NCBI GenBank assembly: GCA_029167045.1
Contig: JARFPK010000013.1
Span: 1-54,539 of the forward strand
DNA from: Candidatus Methanocrinis natronophilus
Lineage (GTDB): Archaea; Halobacteriota; Methanosarcinia; Methanotrichales; Methanotrichaceae
Length of the DNA: 54,539 nt
Direction: 5' to 3'
Shown here: positions 7,745 through 16,373 of the stretch, piece by piece
Position numbering within the stretch: the first letter of the stretch is position 1
How the letters are laid out: every line of letters begins with the position of its first letter
Notes under the pieces: model-generated
What the model saw: the letters and a program-made list of their open reading frames with translations, nothing else
Databases searched by the model: none
Told to the model about the DNA's origin: nothing
Position numbers and translations under genes: made by a program

Positions 7745-9202
7745 ATGAAACTTATAGCTATATTGGAATTAGTTGTACTGATTTCTTCCGCCCTAATTAC
7801 GGCTTCTGGCTCCCCTGGTATAGACTACGGCCTTGGAAAATCCAAAGATGGCATAGCGATGATCTCGGACGAAAGCGCTTTTCATGGTCCGCATTCAGCA
7901 ATGCTATCTGTATCAGAAAAAAAGAAGTATATCAGGCTTATGATATACCTGGATGATCCTCTTCCTTTAGAAGAAGTCGACGACTTTTGCATGCAGATCC
8001 TTCCACTAACCGGTGCTGGAGACATGGAGATAAGGTTGTTTCTTGACGTCAACGGTGACGGAAAATACACCGATAAGAAATCAGCGGGAGACAACTGGGT
8101 GAAGTCCAGGGCAAATATTTGGGACGAAGCCGACCTCTCGGGTTCTGATTGGGTGGAGCTCAACGCCTTCGATCGCCGGTTTGAGTTTCAGGACAGAAAC
8201 GGCGTTAAAATAGGCGATCTGGTCGGATGTCAGGGTTATTTCGGCCCAGCTGGAGTTGTGAGGATATGGATAACTCTATACGGAATAGGCGACGGCGGTG
8301 GGTCTTGTCTCATCGATTACATAAAGCTCGGCAGTTATATTCTGAGCTTTGAACCTCTGGAAGATCAGGTGACGAAAAAGGGAAAGCCGAAGCGGATAAG
8401 CTATGGTGGCAAGATCACCTACACGATAACCTATGGGAACGATCTTCTCATCCCCATCACAAACCTGGTGATAGTCGAGCAGTTCGATCCGAGGATGTCC
8501 CTCATCTCAGCCGACCCGCCGCCGGACCCGGGGGCGAATAACGTCTGGACGATAGGGGCCCTCCTACCCGGAGAATACGGCCAGATCGTTCTGGTGATGA
8601 AGATGGAGAAGCAGAACTTCGTCGCGGATCTCGAGGGGCATGTCTCGGGGAACGGCTTCGTCTCCGTCAGGAGGAGGTTCACCACCGATAGGAGCCCCCA
8701 GCTCATAGTAAACCTGGTGAGGATAATCTGCGATCAGTTCGAGAAGCTGGGGCGGGTAGAGACTCCCGTCAGGTCGATCGTCGGGACTACCCTCAGCTTT
8801 GCGGAGCACGGTTCAGGTATATACGAGGCGGAAGAGCTCTCGAACTACAGGAGCAGCAGCATGAGGATGGAGAGGTCCTTCGACGCCTTCCAGGCTCCCG
8901 CGGCCCTGAGCCTCCCCTCTGGTCGGACCCTCGGCTACAACTCCAGCTGGCACGCAACCCACGTCTGCATGGACGATAAGAGGGGCTCCATCATAAGGGA
9001 GATTTACCTCTATGCCGAGAAGCTCAACTTATCTGGCCGGGCCGAGGTCCGGAGCACCAGGCTGAAGCTCGCCTCCGAGTCGAACTTCACGGGGATGGCG
9101 ATATACGAGATAGAGAGCCGTACCAAAGAGAGGGACTCTGCCATCACCACCGTCTTTGAGGGGAGCTACTCCCTGAAAACGGGGAGCGATGTATATAAAT
9201 GA
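7745..9202 (+). CDS. Secreted DUF11-domain protein
   Basis: An N-terminal signal peptide (MKLIAILELVVLISSALITA) precedes a 485-residue protein. Residues 25-200 are an unrecognised beta-rich domain with LFLDVNGDGKYTD, an aspartate string like calcium-binding dockerin-type loops. Residues 215-310 are a DUF11 (conserved repeat) domain: GGKITYTITYGNDLLIPITN, VEQFDPRMSLIS, WTIGALLPGE. The last 150 residues look like the membrane-distal region of other methanogen envelope proteins and end VFEGSYSLKTGSDV. That ending weakly resembles the unknown protein at 23600 (YVGSFRISKNMEV). Base composition is AT-richer over the first 650 bases than afterwards. A cell-envelope location is inferred. Confidence 0.8.
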   Translation: MKLIAILELVVLISSALITASGSPGIDYGLGKSKDGIAMISDESAFHGPHSAMLSVSEKKKYIRLMIYLDDPLPLEEVDDFCMQILPLTGAGDMEIRLFLDVNGDGKYTDKKSAGDNWVKSRANIWDEADLSGSDWVELNAFDRRFEFQDRNGVKIGDLVGCQGYFGPAGVVRIWITLYGIGDGGGSCLIDYIKLGSYILSFEPLEDQVTKKGKPKRISYGGKITYTITYGNDLLIPITNLVIVEQFDPRMSLISADPPPDPGANNVWTIGALLPGEYGQIVLVMKMEKQNFVADLEGHVSGNGFVSVRRRFTTDRSPQLIVNLVRIICDQFEKLGRVETPVRSIVGTTLSFAEHGSGIYEAEELSNYRSSSMRMERSFDAFQAPAALSLPSGRTLGYNSSWHATHVCMDDKRGSIIREIYLYAEKLNLSGRAEVRSTRLKLASESNFTGMAIYEIESRTKERDSAITTVFEGSYSLKTGSDVYK

Positions 9203-9223
9203 ATGAAAAGGCAGGAAGAGATC

Positions 9224-9307
9224 AGATCGCCAAATGAACAAGAGGGACGATCGGATGAGAGGGAGGAGGGATATACCCTCTCATCCGCATAGGAGGTCTG
9301 GCGATCT
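9224..9307. ncRNA. Nested inverted repeat, possible structured RNA or terminator
   Basis: Outer arms AGATCGCCA (9224-9232) and TGGCGATCT (9299-9307) are perfectly complementary over 9 bases. Inside, CGGATGAGAGGG (9252-9263) pairs perfectly with CCCTCTCATCCG (9276-9287) around a 12-base loop. The internal loop is 19 bases on one side and 11 on the other. It begins 22 bases after the stop of the DUF11 gene and ends 150 bases before guaAB. It could be a terminator, a 3' UTR element, or a small RNA on either strand; no oligo-T run follows on the plus strand. Confidence 0.5.
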
Positions 9308-9353
9308 ATTGTTTCCCACTCCCCTTCCCGCAATGACACCTACTACCCGCACC

Positions 9354-9372
9354 TTTAAATGACTATTTTTCA
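9354..9372. promoter_or_regulatory. Promoter-like 19-base motif, copy C, before guaAB
   Basis: Plus strand TTTAAATGACTATTTTTCA. As a plus-strand TATA box (CTTTAAAT at 9353-9360) it would drive guaAB with a leader of about 75 bases. In the minus orientation it matches copies A and B and would fire back through the inverted repeat at 9224-9307. Confidence 0.45.
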
Positions 9373-9457
9373 CGTGCGTTTCACGTTGGGGTCATCTGAA
9401 ATCAGGACCGCCCAGAACCGCAAGGCTATTATCCTCGAAACCGGCCAAAAGGTCTCC

Positions 9458-10372
9458 ATGGGCCTGAACGTCCCCCAGTTCATCGACGAAGCGATAGCAG
9501 AGATCAGCCGCACGGTAGAGGGAAGGGCGGTGATAGGCCTCTCCGGCGGCGTGGACAGCTCTGTCTGCGCCTTTCTCGCCCGCAAGGCTATAGGAGACCG
9601 GCTCTTACCCGTCTACGTCGACAGCGGGCTGATGCGCCAGGGCGAGTCACAGAAGATAGAAGAGATGTTCAGAGACTTCAACCTCATCACCGTCCACGCC
9701 GAAGACCGATTTCTCGCCGCCCTGGCGGGGGTGACTGATCCAGAGGAGAAGAGGAAGGTGGTGGGGGAGACCTTCATCCGGGTCTTCGAAGAGGAGGCGA
9801 GGAGCGTCGGCGCCGAATACCTGATCCAGGGGACGATATACCCCGACCTGATCGAGTCGGAGGGGGGGATCAAGTCCCACCACAACGTAGGAGGCCTGCC
9901 CCGGGAGATGGAGTTTGCAGGGATAGTCGAGCCGCTCCGGGACCTATACAAGGACGAGGTGAGGGCTGTCGCCAGAGGGCTATCGATGCCCGTCGAGATA
10001 TGCGAGAGGATGCCCTACCCTGGACCTGGCCTCTCCGTGCGGATACTGGGAGAGGTGACCCGAGAGAGGCTAGATGTGGTGAGGTCTGCCAACGCCATCG
10101 TAGAGGAGGAGCTGCAGGAGTTCATGCCGTGGCAGGCCTTTGCCGCGGTCCTGGGAAAGGCGACGGGGGTCAAGGGCGACATCAGAGCCTACGGCTACGT
10201 GGTGGCGGTGAGGGCGGTCTCCTCGAGGGACGCCATGACCGCCGACGTCCTGGAGCTCTCCTGGGACGTCCTGAGGCGTATATCTCATCGGATCGCTGGA
10301 GAGATCCCCGAGGTGTCGAGGGTCGTCTACGACCTGACGCCTAAGCCGCCGGGGACGATCGAGTTCGAATAA
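9458..10372 (+). CDS. guaAB: GMP synthase ATP-pyrophosphatase subunit
   Basis: At 304 residues it matches archaeal GuaAB. The N-terminal PP-loop is [10 protein letters not shown] (about residues 27-36), followed by the XMP/ATP-site strings [22 protein letters not shown] and [15 protein letters not shown], and the C-terminal dimerisation domain ending with PPGTIEFE. It adenylates XMP and uses ammonia from the GuaAA subunit encoded at 3147. The frame is open upstream to 9359, but the ATG at 9458 is preferred because the preceding codons match nothing in the family and AGGT sits just upstream of it. Confidence 0.95.
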   Translation: MGLNVPQFIDEAIAEISRTVEGRAVIGLSGGVDSSVCAFLARKAIGDRLLPVYVDSGLMRQGESQKIEEMFRDFNLITVHAEDRFLAALAGVTDPEEKRKVVGETFIRVFEEEARSVGAEYLIQGTIYPDLIESEGGIKSHHNVGGLPREMEFAGIVEPLRDLYKDEVRAVARGLSMPVEICERMPYPGPGLSVRILGEVTRERLDVVRSANAIVEEELQEFMPWQAFAAVLGKATGVKGDIRAYGYVVAVRAVSSRDAMTADVLELSWDVLRRISHRIAGEIPEVSRVVYDLTPKPPGTIEFE

Positions 10373-10406
10373 AAAAGCAGCTCGGTCTCCGGTCTTAAGT
10401 CCGCGG

Positions 10407-10973
10407 TCAGAGGACGCCCTTGGTGCTGAGGACCCGGGTCCCTTCTATCTTCTTCGCCTCTCTGAGGGCGAGCCCCAGGGCCTTGAAGACGCTCTCGGCC
10501 TTGTGGTGGTCGTTCTCCCCCTTGAATTCTACGTTCAGGGTGACCCTCCCACCCTCCACCAGGGCAGATAGGAGGGGCTTCACCTCCTGGGTGGAGAGAT
10601 CTCCGATCATCTCGCCGGAGAACTCCCCTTCAATGACGAGATAGGCCCTCCCCGAGAGGTCCAGGGCCGCCTTGGCGAGAGCCTCGTCCATGGGGACCGC
10701 CGCCCAACCGTACCGTTTCGCCCCCTTTTTATCCCCCAGGGCCTCGGCGAGGGCGGATCCCAGGGCCAGGCCTGCAGCCCTCGACCTCTGGGGACCTATG
10801 CCCCCTTCCGCCTTCAACGATACGTCGATCTCTCCCATCCTCGCCAGGGCAGATATCATGTGGTCGAGAAAACCTGATCCGGAGTCGATATTCTGCTCCC
10901 CCGCCCCATCCAGGTCCAATTCGACCTTTGCCCGCGCCTCCCCTACCTCAGCTCTTCCCTCTCCCTTCCTCAT
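10407..10973 (-). CDS. hisB: Imidazoleglycerol-phosphate dehydratase, atypical active site
   Basis: The 188-residue protein aligns by eye with HisB: GAGEQNIDSGSGFLDHM for the usual TGIPFFDHML, YGWAAVPMDEALA for the YGDA..PMDE(A/D)L region, LDLSGRAYLV, and a C-terminal DHHKAESVFKALGLALREA that keeps the second His-His-x-x-Glu metal motif. The first metal motif, normally DxHHTxED before the GxALGxAL helix, is replaced by GPQRSRAAGLAL, so the expected His-His-Glu set is absent. I saw no frameshift that restores it. It lies next to hisA, consistent with a histidine-pathway role, but activity is doubtful. The start at 10973 has GGTGAT upstream; an in-frame ATG at 11006 is an alternative. Confidence 0.8.
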   Translation of the reverse strand: MRKGEGRAEVGEARAKVELDLDGAGEQNIDSGSGFLDHMISALARMGEIDVSLKAEGGIGPQRSRAAGLALGSALAEALGDKKGAKRYGWAAVPMDEALAKAALDLSGRAYLVIEGEFSGEMIGDLSTQEVKPLLSALVEGGRVTLNVEFKGENDHHKAESVFKALGLALREAKKIEGTRVLSTKGVL

Positions 10974-11051
10974 ACCATCACCTATACGGATCCTCCACGA
11001 ATCCATTCAGACCTCTACGAGACCTATACAGAACCTACATGAAAGCTCGAA

Positions 11052-11777
11052 TCAGGATCTTGTGGCCGAAAGGGCCTCCTTGAAGTCGAGCCTTCCCGTA
11101 TATATCGCCGTCCCGACGACGGCCCCTGCCGCCCCCACCCCCCTCAGGGTGAGGATGTCCTCGATGGTGGTGACCCCCCCAGCGGCCACCACCGGGATCT
11201 CCACCGCCTCCACGAGCCTCCTCGTCGGGCCGGGGTCGATCCCCCGGACCTGCCCCTCGGTGTCGATGTTGGTGAAGAGGATCGACCCGGCGCCCCGCTC
11301 CTGGAATAGCAGCCCAAGTTCGACCGCCCCCTTCTCCAGGTCCCTCTGCCATCCCTCGGTGGTGACCTTCCCGCTCCTGACGTCCAGGGCGACCATAACC
11401 CTATCCTTCCCGAAGTCGGCGACGAGGTCGGTGACCATGGCGGGGTCTGCCAGGGCCGCCGTCCCTAGTATCACTCTGTCGACCCCCAGCTCGAGGAGGG
11501 AGGCCGCATCCTCCCGGGATCTGATGCCGCCCCCCACCTGGATGAAGAGGTCGAGGGTCTCGACGATCTCCATGAGGATGGGCGCGTTGACCCTCTCCCC
11601 CTGGATAGCTCCGTCCAGGTCGATGATGTGGAGGGTCGTCGACCCCATCAGAGCCCATCGGACCGCCTCAGCGATGGGATCATCGAGGGATACCACCTCT
11701 GAGCCTGGAACGCCACCGACGAGCTGAACGCATCTTCCACCGCGGAGGTCGACGGCCGGAAAGAGATCGAAAGTCAT
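11052..11777 (-). CDS. hisA: ProFAR isomerase (histidine biosynthesis)
   Basis: The 241-residue TIM barrel contains FPAVDLRGGRCVQLVGG with the catalytic Asp10, QVGGGIRS (phosphate site), VMVALDVRSG with the second catalytic Asp, LFTNIDTEGQ and AAGGVTTIED. The duplicated half-barrel pattern is typical. HisA converts ProFAR to PRFAR in step four of histidine synthesis. It is upstream of hisB on the same strand with a 78-base gap that holds three imperfect 11-base repeats of the GACCTATAC type. Confidence 0.95.
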   Translation of the reverse strand: MTFDLFPAVDLRGGRCVQLVGGVPGSEVVSLDDPIAEAVRWALMGSTTLHIIDLDGAIQGERVNAPILMEIVETLDLFIQVGGGIRSREDAASLLELGVDRVILGTAALADPAMVTDLVADFGKDRVMVALDVRSGKVTTEGWQRDLEKGAVELGLLFQERGAGSILFTNIDTEGQVRGIDPGPTRRLVEAVEIPVVAAGGVTTIEDILTLRGVGAAGAVVGTAIYTGRLDFKEALSATRS

Positions 11778-11819
11778 GAGAGGATGCTAGATCCTGGTAG
11801 ACCTTAAATCTTGGGGCCC

Positions 11820-14800
11820 CTAGCTCCAGAACCTCTTCGTCCTGGCGTACTCCCTCTCAGCCTTGAGGATATCTCGATAGAAGTCGTCCTCGTCCCTCCT
11901 GAGGTTTCGCATCAGCCTTGCCGCCGTCTCGGGGCCGAGCCCCCGGCTCGCCAGGGCGACAGCGGCGCTCTTGCCGTAGGTGAGGACGAGGTTTGCGTTC
12001 CGATAGACCCTCTTGGTCCTCCGCCGGTCCTCGGGGGTCTTCATCTCCTCCGGCTTTCTGACGATACCTATCTCCTCCTCCTCCCAGGGCTTGAGGGCGG
12101 CCACCATCCGGGAGCCGCATTGGGGGCACTGGGGGACCTCCGGGACGTTCCTGACCGTCCGCAGCGACTTCCACCCCCTGCAGCTGACGCAGAAGAGGAT
12201 CACCCGGTCGTTCATGATCCGGTCCCTCAGTAGCTCGATCACCGCGCCGTCCGCCCGCTGCGGAGTTGTTACGTCCCTTCCTCCCCGCCTCCCCTCAGCG
12301 CCTATGGGGCTTGGGTGGGAGGTCGTTATGGCGATCTCCCCCCTCCTCAGATCCTCCAGCGCCCTTCTACCCCGGTCGAGGTCGAGCCGATCCCAGAAGA
12401 GCTCGCGCATCGCCTCCTCCCCGATGGGGCCGTCTACGAAGAGCCCCAGGACCCTCTTGAGGCTGACCGTCGTCCTGTCCAAGTCCCGGCGGAGGGCACC
12501 GAACTTCCGGGCGACGTGGACCATCCTCCAGGTGAATAGCGACGTGTTCTTGACTGTCAGCTCCAGGATCGGCCCGATGTGGTCGGGGTCGGTATCTGCC
12601 AGAAGGGCCGCCACCTCCTCGGCGATCAGGGGCCGAGAGGTCTCCAGGCCGATCCTGTAGGGGTCGACGTCGAGGGCGACGGAGCCGCCAAGCCTCGCGG
12701 AGAGGAGGGCGGATAGGACCCGTCCCAGAGTCTCGTTCGCCTGGGTCCCAAGGCAGGCGTTCACCGTGATGTGGGTTCCGTCCCCCTCGACGGTGACGGT
12801 CCGGTGATCGGGGACGGGGAGATGGGCCGAGATCTGGGACTTTATCATCCCCAGAAAGAGCCTCGCCGCCTCCTCGTCGGCGGGGTATTCTTCCATCAGG
12901 AAGGCTCCAGCCGCCTCTTCTCCTCCGGCCCCGGCCCCGCTCCCATCGGGAACGTCCCTTTCTTCTCCACCTCCGCATCCACCACCTTTTCCACCAGTTT
13001 CTCCACCTCCACCTCCTGATGCTCTTCCTCCCTCCAGCAATCTGGCGACCCGGGCGCGGATCTCCCCCGCCTCCTGGGCGACGGTCCAGGGGACGGGGAT
13101 CTCCTCCCCGGACCAGGTGGGGATCTCGCCCCCTCGGTTTATGGGGGCGACCCTGATCTCCTCTTCGTCCTCGAGGACCTCGACGATCTCCCAGATCTCG
13201 CCCCTGGCGACGAAGGTCGCCCCGGCCTCGGCGAAGTTGACGACGAAGGCCTCATCGAGGGTCCCCACCGCCTTCCTTCCGACGACGTCGTAGACGGTGT
13301 ACCTCTTCTCGTCGGGGATCATCGAGAGGTTCTGGTAGTAGTACTCCCAGGATCTCCGCCTCCTCCGCAGGAAGCCGTCCTCGATATACACGAGCCGGTG
13401 GCCCTCGATCTCCCCGGCCACCACCTCCATCTCCCCCATGGAGAGGTCCCGGAAGGGGTAAGACCTGGTGATGATCTCAAAAGACCTTCCAAGGGGGATC
13501 TCGCCGAAGTCGAGGGCTAGCCCCACCAGCTGGTTTGCCAGGACGTCTTTTGGCTTTCTGTGGGGCCTCGTCTCCTCCAGCTCTTTCGCGTTCGCCCTCC
13601 TGGCGATGGCGAGGGCCTCGGCGACGTCGTCGGGGCTGGTGGCGATGATCGTCCCCAAAGAGATCCTCCCCATCCCGTGGCCGGCCCTTCCCACCCTCTG
13701 GACGAGGCGGGAGACCTCCCGGGGGGAGCTATACTGGATGACGTGGTCGACGTCGCCGATGTCGATCCCCAGCTCCATCGACGATGTACATACTAGCCCC
13801 CGAAGCCTTCCCGCCTTGAAGGCCTCCTCCGCCTCGATCCTCACCTCTTTGGAGAGGCTGCCGTGGTGGACGCCGATATCATCCCCGAGGCGGCGGAAGC
13901 TCGACCCCAGGACCTCGGCGGCCTGGCGGGTGTTGACGAAGATGAGGCACCTCTCCTCCTCCACCGCCTCCCGGATCATCCTGATCTGGGCTGCGAGCTG
14001 GGAATCGACCTCAAGCCTCCTGGCGAGGGCGAAGTCGCCGCCCTTCGGCTGGGGGGAGACGACCCGAAACTCTGCCGCCCGCTCGACGTCGGCCCGGACT
14101 ATGCCGCAGCTTCGGTCCGGTCCCGCGAGAAACTCCGCCACCGTCTCCGGGGAGCCTACCGTCGCCGAGAGCCCCACCCTCTGGAAATCCCCTGCCACCT
14201 CCACCATCCTCTCCAGGACGACCGAGAGCTGCGAGCCTCGCTTCGAGGCGGCCAGCTCGTGGACCTCGTCGATGACGACGGTCTTGATACCTCGAAGGCT
14301 CCTCCGGAGCCTTTTGCCGGTCAGCATCACCTGGAGCGTCTCCGGGGTGGTGATGAGGAGGTCGGGGGGGCGCAAGGATTGGGCCCGCCGCTCCGCCTGG
14401 GTCGTGTCCCCGTGGCGGACGGCGACGGATATCCCCAGATCATTCCCCCAACCCTGGAGGCGGGAGAGCATGTCCCGGTTGAGGGCCCGCAGCGGCGTGA
14501 CGTAGACGGCGGAGATCCGGCCGGATTCCTCGACGCCTCCTCCCGGACCGCCTCCACCGCCGCCCCTCCCCGTAGCGTCCTTTCCCCCGGCCCCTCCTTT
14601 CGGGGCGCCGGCCTTGCGGACCCCGACCCCGCCCTTATCCCTGAGGATCCTGTTGAAGAGGGGGAGGGCCGCAGCCTCCGTCTTCCCCGTCCCGGTGGGG
14701 GCGATGAGGAGGATGTTCTCTCCGGCTAGTATCCGGGGGATCGCCATCTTCTGGGGCGGCGTCGGCTCGGCTATCCCCTGGCGGGCGAGAAGCCCCCGGA

Positions 14801-14831
14801 CCTCGGGGCGGAGCCTCGAAAAGACGGACAC
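11820..14831 (-). CDS. Large Lhr-type DEAD/DEAH helicase
   Basis: The roughly 1000-residue superfamily 2 helicase has Walker A APTGTGKT at residues 44-51, VYVTPLRALNRD (motif Ia), VVIDEVHEL (motif II), LSATVG (motif III), IFVNTRQ (motif IV) and VQRVGRAGHG (motif VI). An Lhr-like winged-helix and C-terminal region follows, with a late zinc-ribbon (CVSC ... CPQC). Two glycine-rich low-complexity inserts are present, one before motif Ia and one mid-protein. Archaeal Lhr2-type helicases act in DNA repair or recombination. The frame extends upstream to 15125, overlapping the divergent gene at 14883, so I chose the GTG at 14831 just before SVFSRLRPEV; a GTG at 14846 is possible. Confidence 0.85.
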   Translation of the reverse strand: MSVFSRLRPEVRGLLARQGIAEPTPPQKMAIPRILAGENILLIAPTGTGKTEAAALPLFNRILRDKGGVGVRKAGAPKGGAGGKDATGRGGGGGGPGGGVEESGRISAVYVTPLRALNRDMLSRLQGWGNDLGISVAVRHGDTTQAERRAQSLRPPDLLITTPETLQVMLTGKRLRRSLRGIKTVVIDEVHELAASKRGSQLSVVLERMVEVAGDFQRVGLSATVGSPETVAEFLAGPDRSCGIVRADVERAAEFRVVSPQPKGGDFALARRLEVDSQLAAQIRMIREAVEEERCLIFVNTRQAAEVLGSSFRRLGDDIGVHHGSLSKEVRIEAEEAFKAGRLRGLVCTSSMELGIDIGDVDHVIQYSSPREVSRLVQRVGRAGHGMGRISLGTIIATSPDDVAEALAIARRANAKELEETRPHRKPKDVLANQLVGLALDFGEIPLGRSFEIITRSYPFRDLSMGEMEVVAGEIEGHRLVYIEDGFLRRRRRSWEYYYQNLSMIPDEKRYTVYDVVGRKAVGTLDEAFVVNFAEAGATFVARGEIWEIVEVLEDEEEIRVAPINRGGEIPTWSGEEIPVPWTVAQEAGEIRARVARLLEGGRASGGGGGETGGKGGGCGGGEERDVPDGSGAGAGGEEAAGAFLMEEYPADEEAARLFLGMIKSQISAHLPVPDHRTVTVEGDGTHITVNACLGTQANETLGRVLSALLSARLGGSVALDVDPYRIGLETSRPLIAEEVAALLADTDPDHIGPILELTVKNTSLFTWRMVHVARKFGALRRDLDRTTVSLKRVLGLFVDGPIGEEAMRELFWDRLDLDRGRRALEDLRRGEIAITTSHPSPIGAEGRRGGRDVTTPQRADGAVIELLRDRIMNDRVILFCVSCRGWKSLRTVRNVPEVPQCPQCGSRMVAALKPWEEEEIGIVRKPEEMKTPEDRRRTKRVYRNANLVLTYGKSAAVALASRGLGPETAARLMRNLRRDEDDFYRDILKAEREYARTKRFWS

Positions 14832-14882
14832 AAACCATAAGTTCACGGGGGGATAATAATAGCCTCGCGTGGAGGAGATCTT

Positions 14883-15347
14883 TTGCAGGTGGCGGTGGTA
14901 GGAGCAGGAGATTACGAGGAGAAGAGGTGCAGCCTCGCAAGGGAGCTGGGAAGAAGGATAGCGCAAACCGGCCACGTCCTCATCACCGGGGGCCTGGGCG
15001 GGGTGATGGAGGCGGCGAGCCAGGGGGCGAAGGAGGCAGGAGGGGTCGTCGTCGGGATCCTCCCCGGAGAGAGGGAGGCGGCAAACCCCTACGTCACCGT
15101 CGCCATCGGGACCGGGATGGGCCACGGGAGAAACGCCATAGTCGTGCGGTCCGCCGACGTCGTCATCGCCCTACCGGGGCTCTACGGGACCCTCTCGGAG
15201 ATCGCCCTCGCCCTGAAGATGGATAAGCCTGTAATCGACCTCGGGGACTGGAACGTCGATGGGATGATCAAGGCCGAGAGCCTCGGAGAGGCGATGGAGA
15301 TCGTGGAGGCGAAGGGGAAGACGGCGGCCCGGCGGAGGCGGGGCTGA
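14883..15347 (+). CDS. SLOG-fold protein, TIGR00725 (LOG/DprA-like) family
   Basis: This 154-residue Rossmann-like protein begins QVAVVGAGD and has the hallmark LITGGLGGVMEAASQGA and the later ALPGLYGTLSEIALA. These strings place it with LOG/TIGR00725 proteins, which bind nucleotides or hydrolyse nucleotide monophosphates. The start is a TTG at 14883, with GGAGGAG six to seven bases before it; a GTG at 14889 is an alternative. It is divergent from the helicase with only about 50 bases between starts. The C-terminal KTAARRRRG tail is basic. Its substrate is unknown. Confidence 0.8.
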   Translation: MQVAVVGAGDYEEKRCSLARELGRRIAQTGHVLITGGLGGVMEAASQGAKEAGGVVVGILPGEREAANPYVTVAIGTGMGHGRNAIVVRSADVVIALPGLYGTLSEIALALKMDKPVIDLGDWNVDGMIKAESLGEAMEIVEAKGKTAARRRRG

Positions 15348-15430
15348 AGGGATCGGGGGTATGAGGGGTGCAAGATGAAAGGGGCAAAATGGGGGCGAAG
15401 GGGCGAAAGTCGCGTCTCTGAGATATCCGT

Positions 15431-15697
15431 TCACCGTTCATCCGCCTCTGTCGCCCCCTCCCCGTCCTGCGCCTCCGGCCAGACCGCCTCCATCTCCAGG
15501 TCCCCGATCCTCTCCTCCGCGGCAGGGATCGCCTCCTCCAGATCGACCAGCCTCTCCATCCGGTGCTCCAGGTCCTTCAGCCTCGCCTCGAGGGAGACCC
15601 GGAAGGCGAGGCGGCAGAAGATGAGGGTCGCCAGAGCGCTGGCCATGGCTCCTGCCGCCGCCACCATCAGCGCCCCACCGTCGATCTCCACCGCCAC
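15431..15697 (-). CDS. Small membrane protein with coiled coil
   Basis: This 88-residue protein has one hydrophobic segment (about 10-33, ALMVAAAGAMASALATLIF) followed by a heptad-like charged stretch (LKDLEHRMERLVDLEEAI, about 40-70) and an acidic tail. I do not recognise the family. The start is a GTG at 15697 with no clear ribosome-binding site. It is convergent with the SLOG gene. Coding status is moderately supported by membrane plus coiled-coil structure on this strand. Confidence 0.5.
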   Translation of the reverse strand: MAVEIDGGALMVAAAGAMASALATLIFCRLAFRVSLEARLKDLEHRMERLVDLEEAIPAAEERIGDLEMEAVWPEAQDGEGATEADER

Positions 15698-16373
15698 TAC
15701 AGATCATCATCGCCTTCTTCTTCGCCTTTCTTCTTCTTCTTCTTCATCTCACTTCTTCAAATCCCCATATCCGCCCGCCTCCTCCCGGTCTGCGTATCAG
15801 GAGGTGGTGGGGGGCCGAGCAACGGCTCATATTGGAATTGATCATATATCGGAACCTATATCGGAACCGTCCTCGCGGGGCGGAAGTAATGGAGGTGGAA
15901 ATATTGGATAGGAGGCGGATGGTGAGGGATGGGGGATTGATATAGGATACCACGAGACGCCTTTTCGGCCTGCTGGAAGAAAGGGAGTATTCCGGGAGAG
16001 GCAATGAAGGGGGATTTCTCGGGACCTCTCCCGGCATCTTATCGATCATGGCAACGGGAGGCCGCCTTCTGGGGGGACCGCGGCCTTCCATCCTACACCA
16101 TCTCCCCCGTCCTACAAAAGGTCGAGGCTCGCAGGGCGAAAGTATTCTCTGGCCGGCCCCCTAAGCCCCGAACCGCCAGATCATGCCGGTGGTGGGGGGG
16201 GGTGGCGGGGACGATAGAGAGAGAGAAAAGAGAGAGGGGCTGGAGAGAGATAGGCGGCCGCTGACCTCTCCTGATCATTCGCCGGATCCTGGAAGCCGGA
16301 TAGTTTGATATATCAAAGGAGGAGAGAAAAGGAGAGAGCATAGAGCAGGTGAGCCGGAGCGGGGGTATAAAGC
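15698..16373. other. Long intergenic region upstream of the DUF1538 operon
   Basis: No convincing gene. Contents: a polypyrimidine tract of repeated CTT around 15715-15750, a direct repeat of ATATCGGAACC (around 15846 and 15858), purine-rich GAGAGA tracts near 16215-16240, and a perfect 14-base palindrome at 16304-16317. The open frames here have simple-sequence composition and no protein character. Confidence 0.55.
16304..16317. promoter_or_regulatory. Perfect palindrome, possible operator or TATA region
   Basis: TTTGATATATCAAA is a 14-base perfect palindrome about 57 bases upstream of the proposed start of the DUF1538 operon. It contains a TATA-like core, so it may be a promoter, an operator overlapping the promoter, or both. 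A second TATA-like GGTATAAAG lies at 16364-16372, very close to the start. Confidence 0.45.

Noticed and set aside
10974-11051. Imperfect 11-base repeats between hisA and hisB
   Set aside because: Too degenerate to call a regulatory site.
15744-16091. Open frame upstream of the DUF1538 operon (minus strand)
   Set aside because: Arginine- and proline-rich simple composition, no ribosome-binding site, no recognisable fold.
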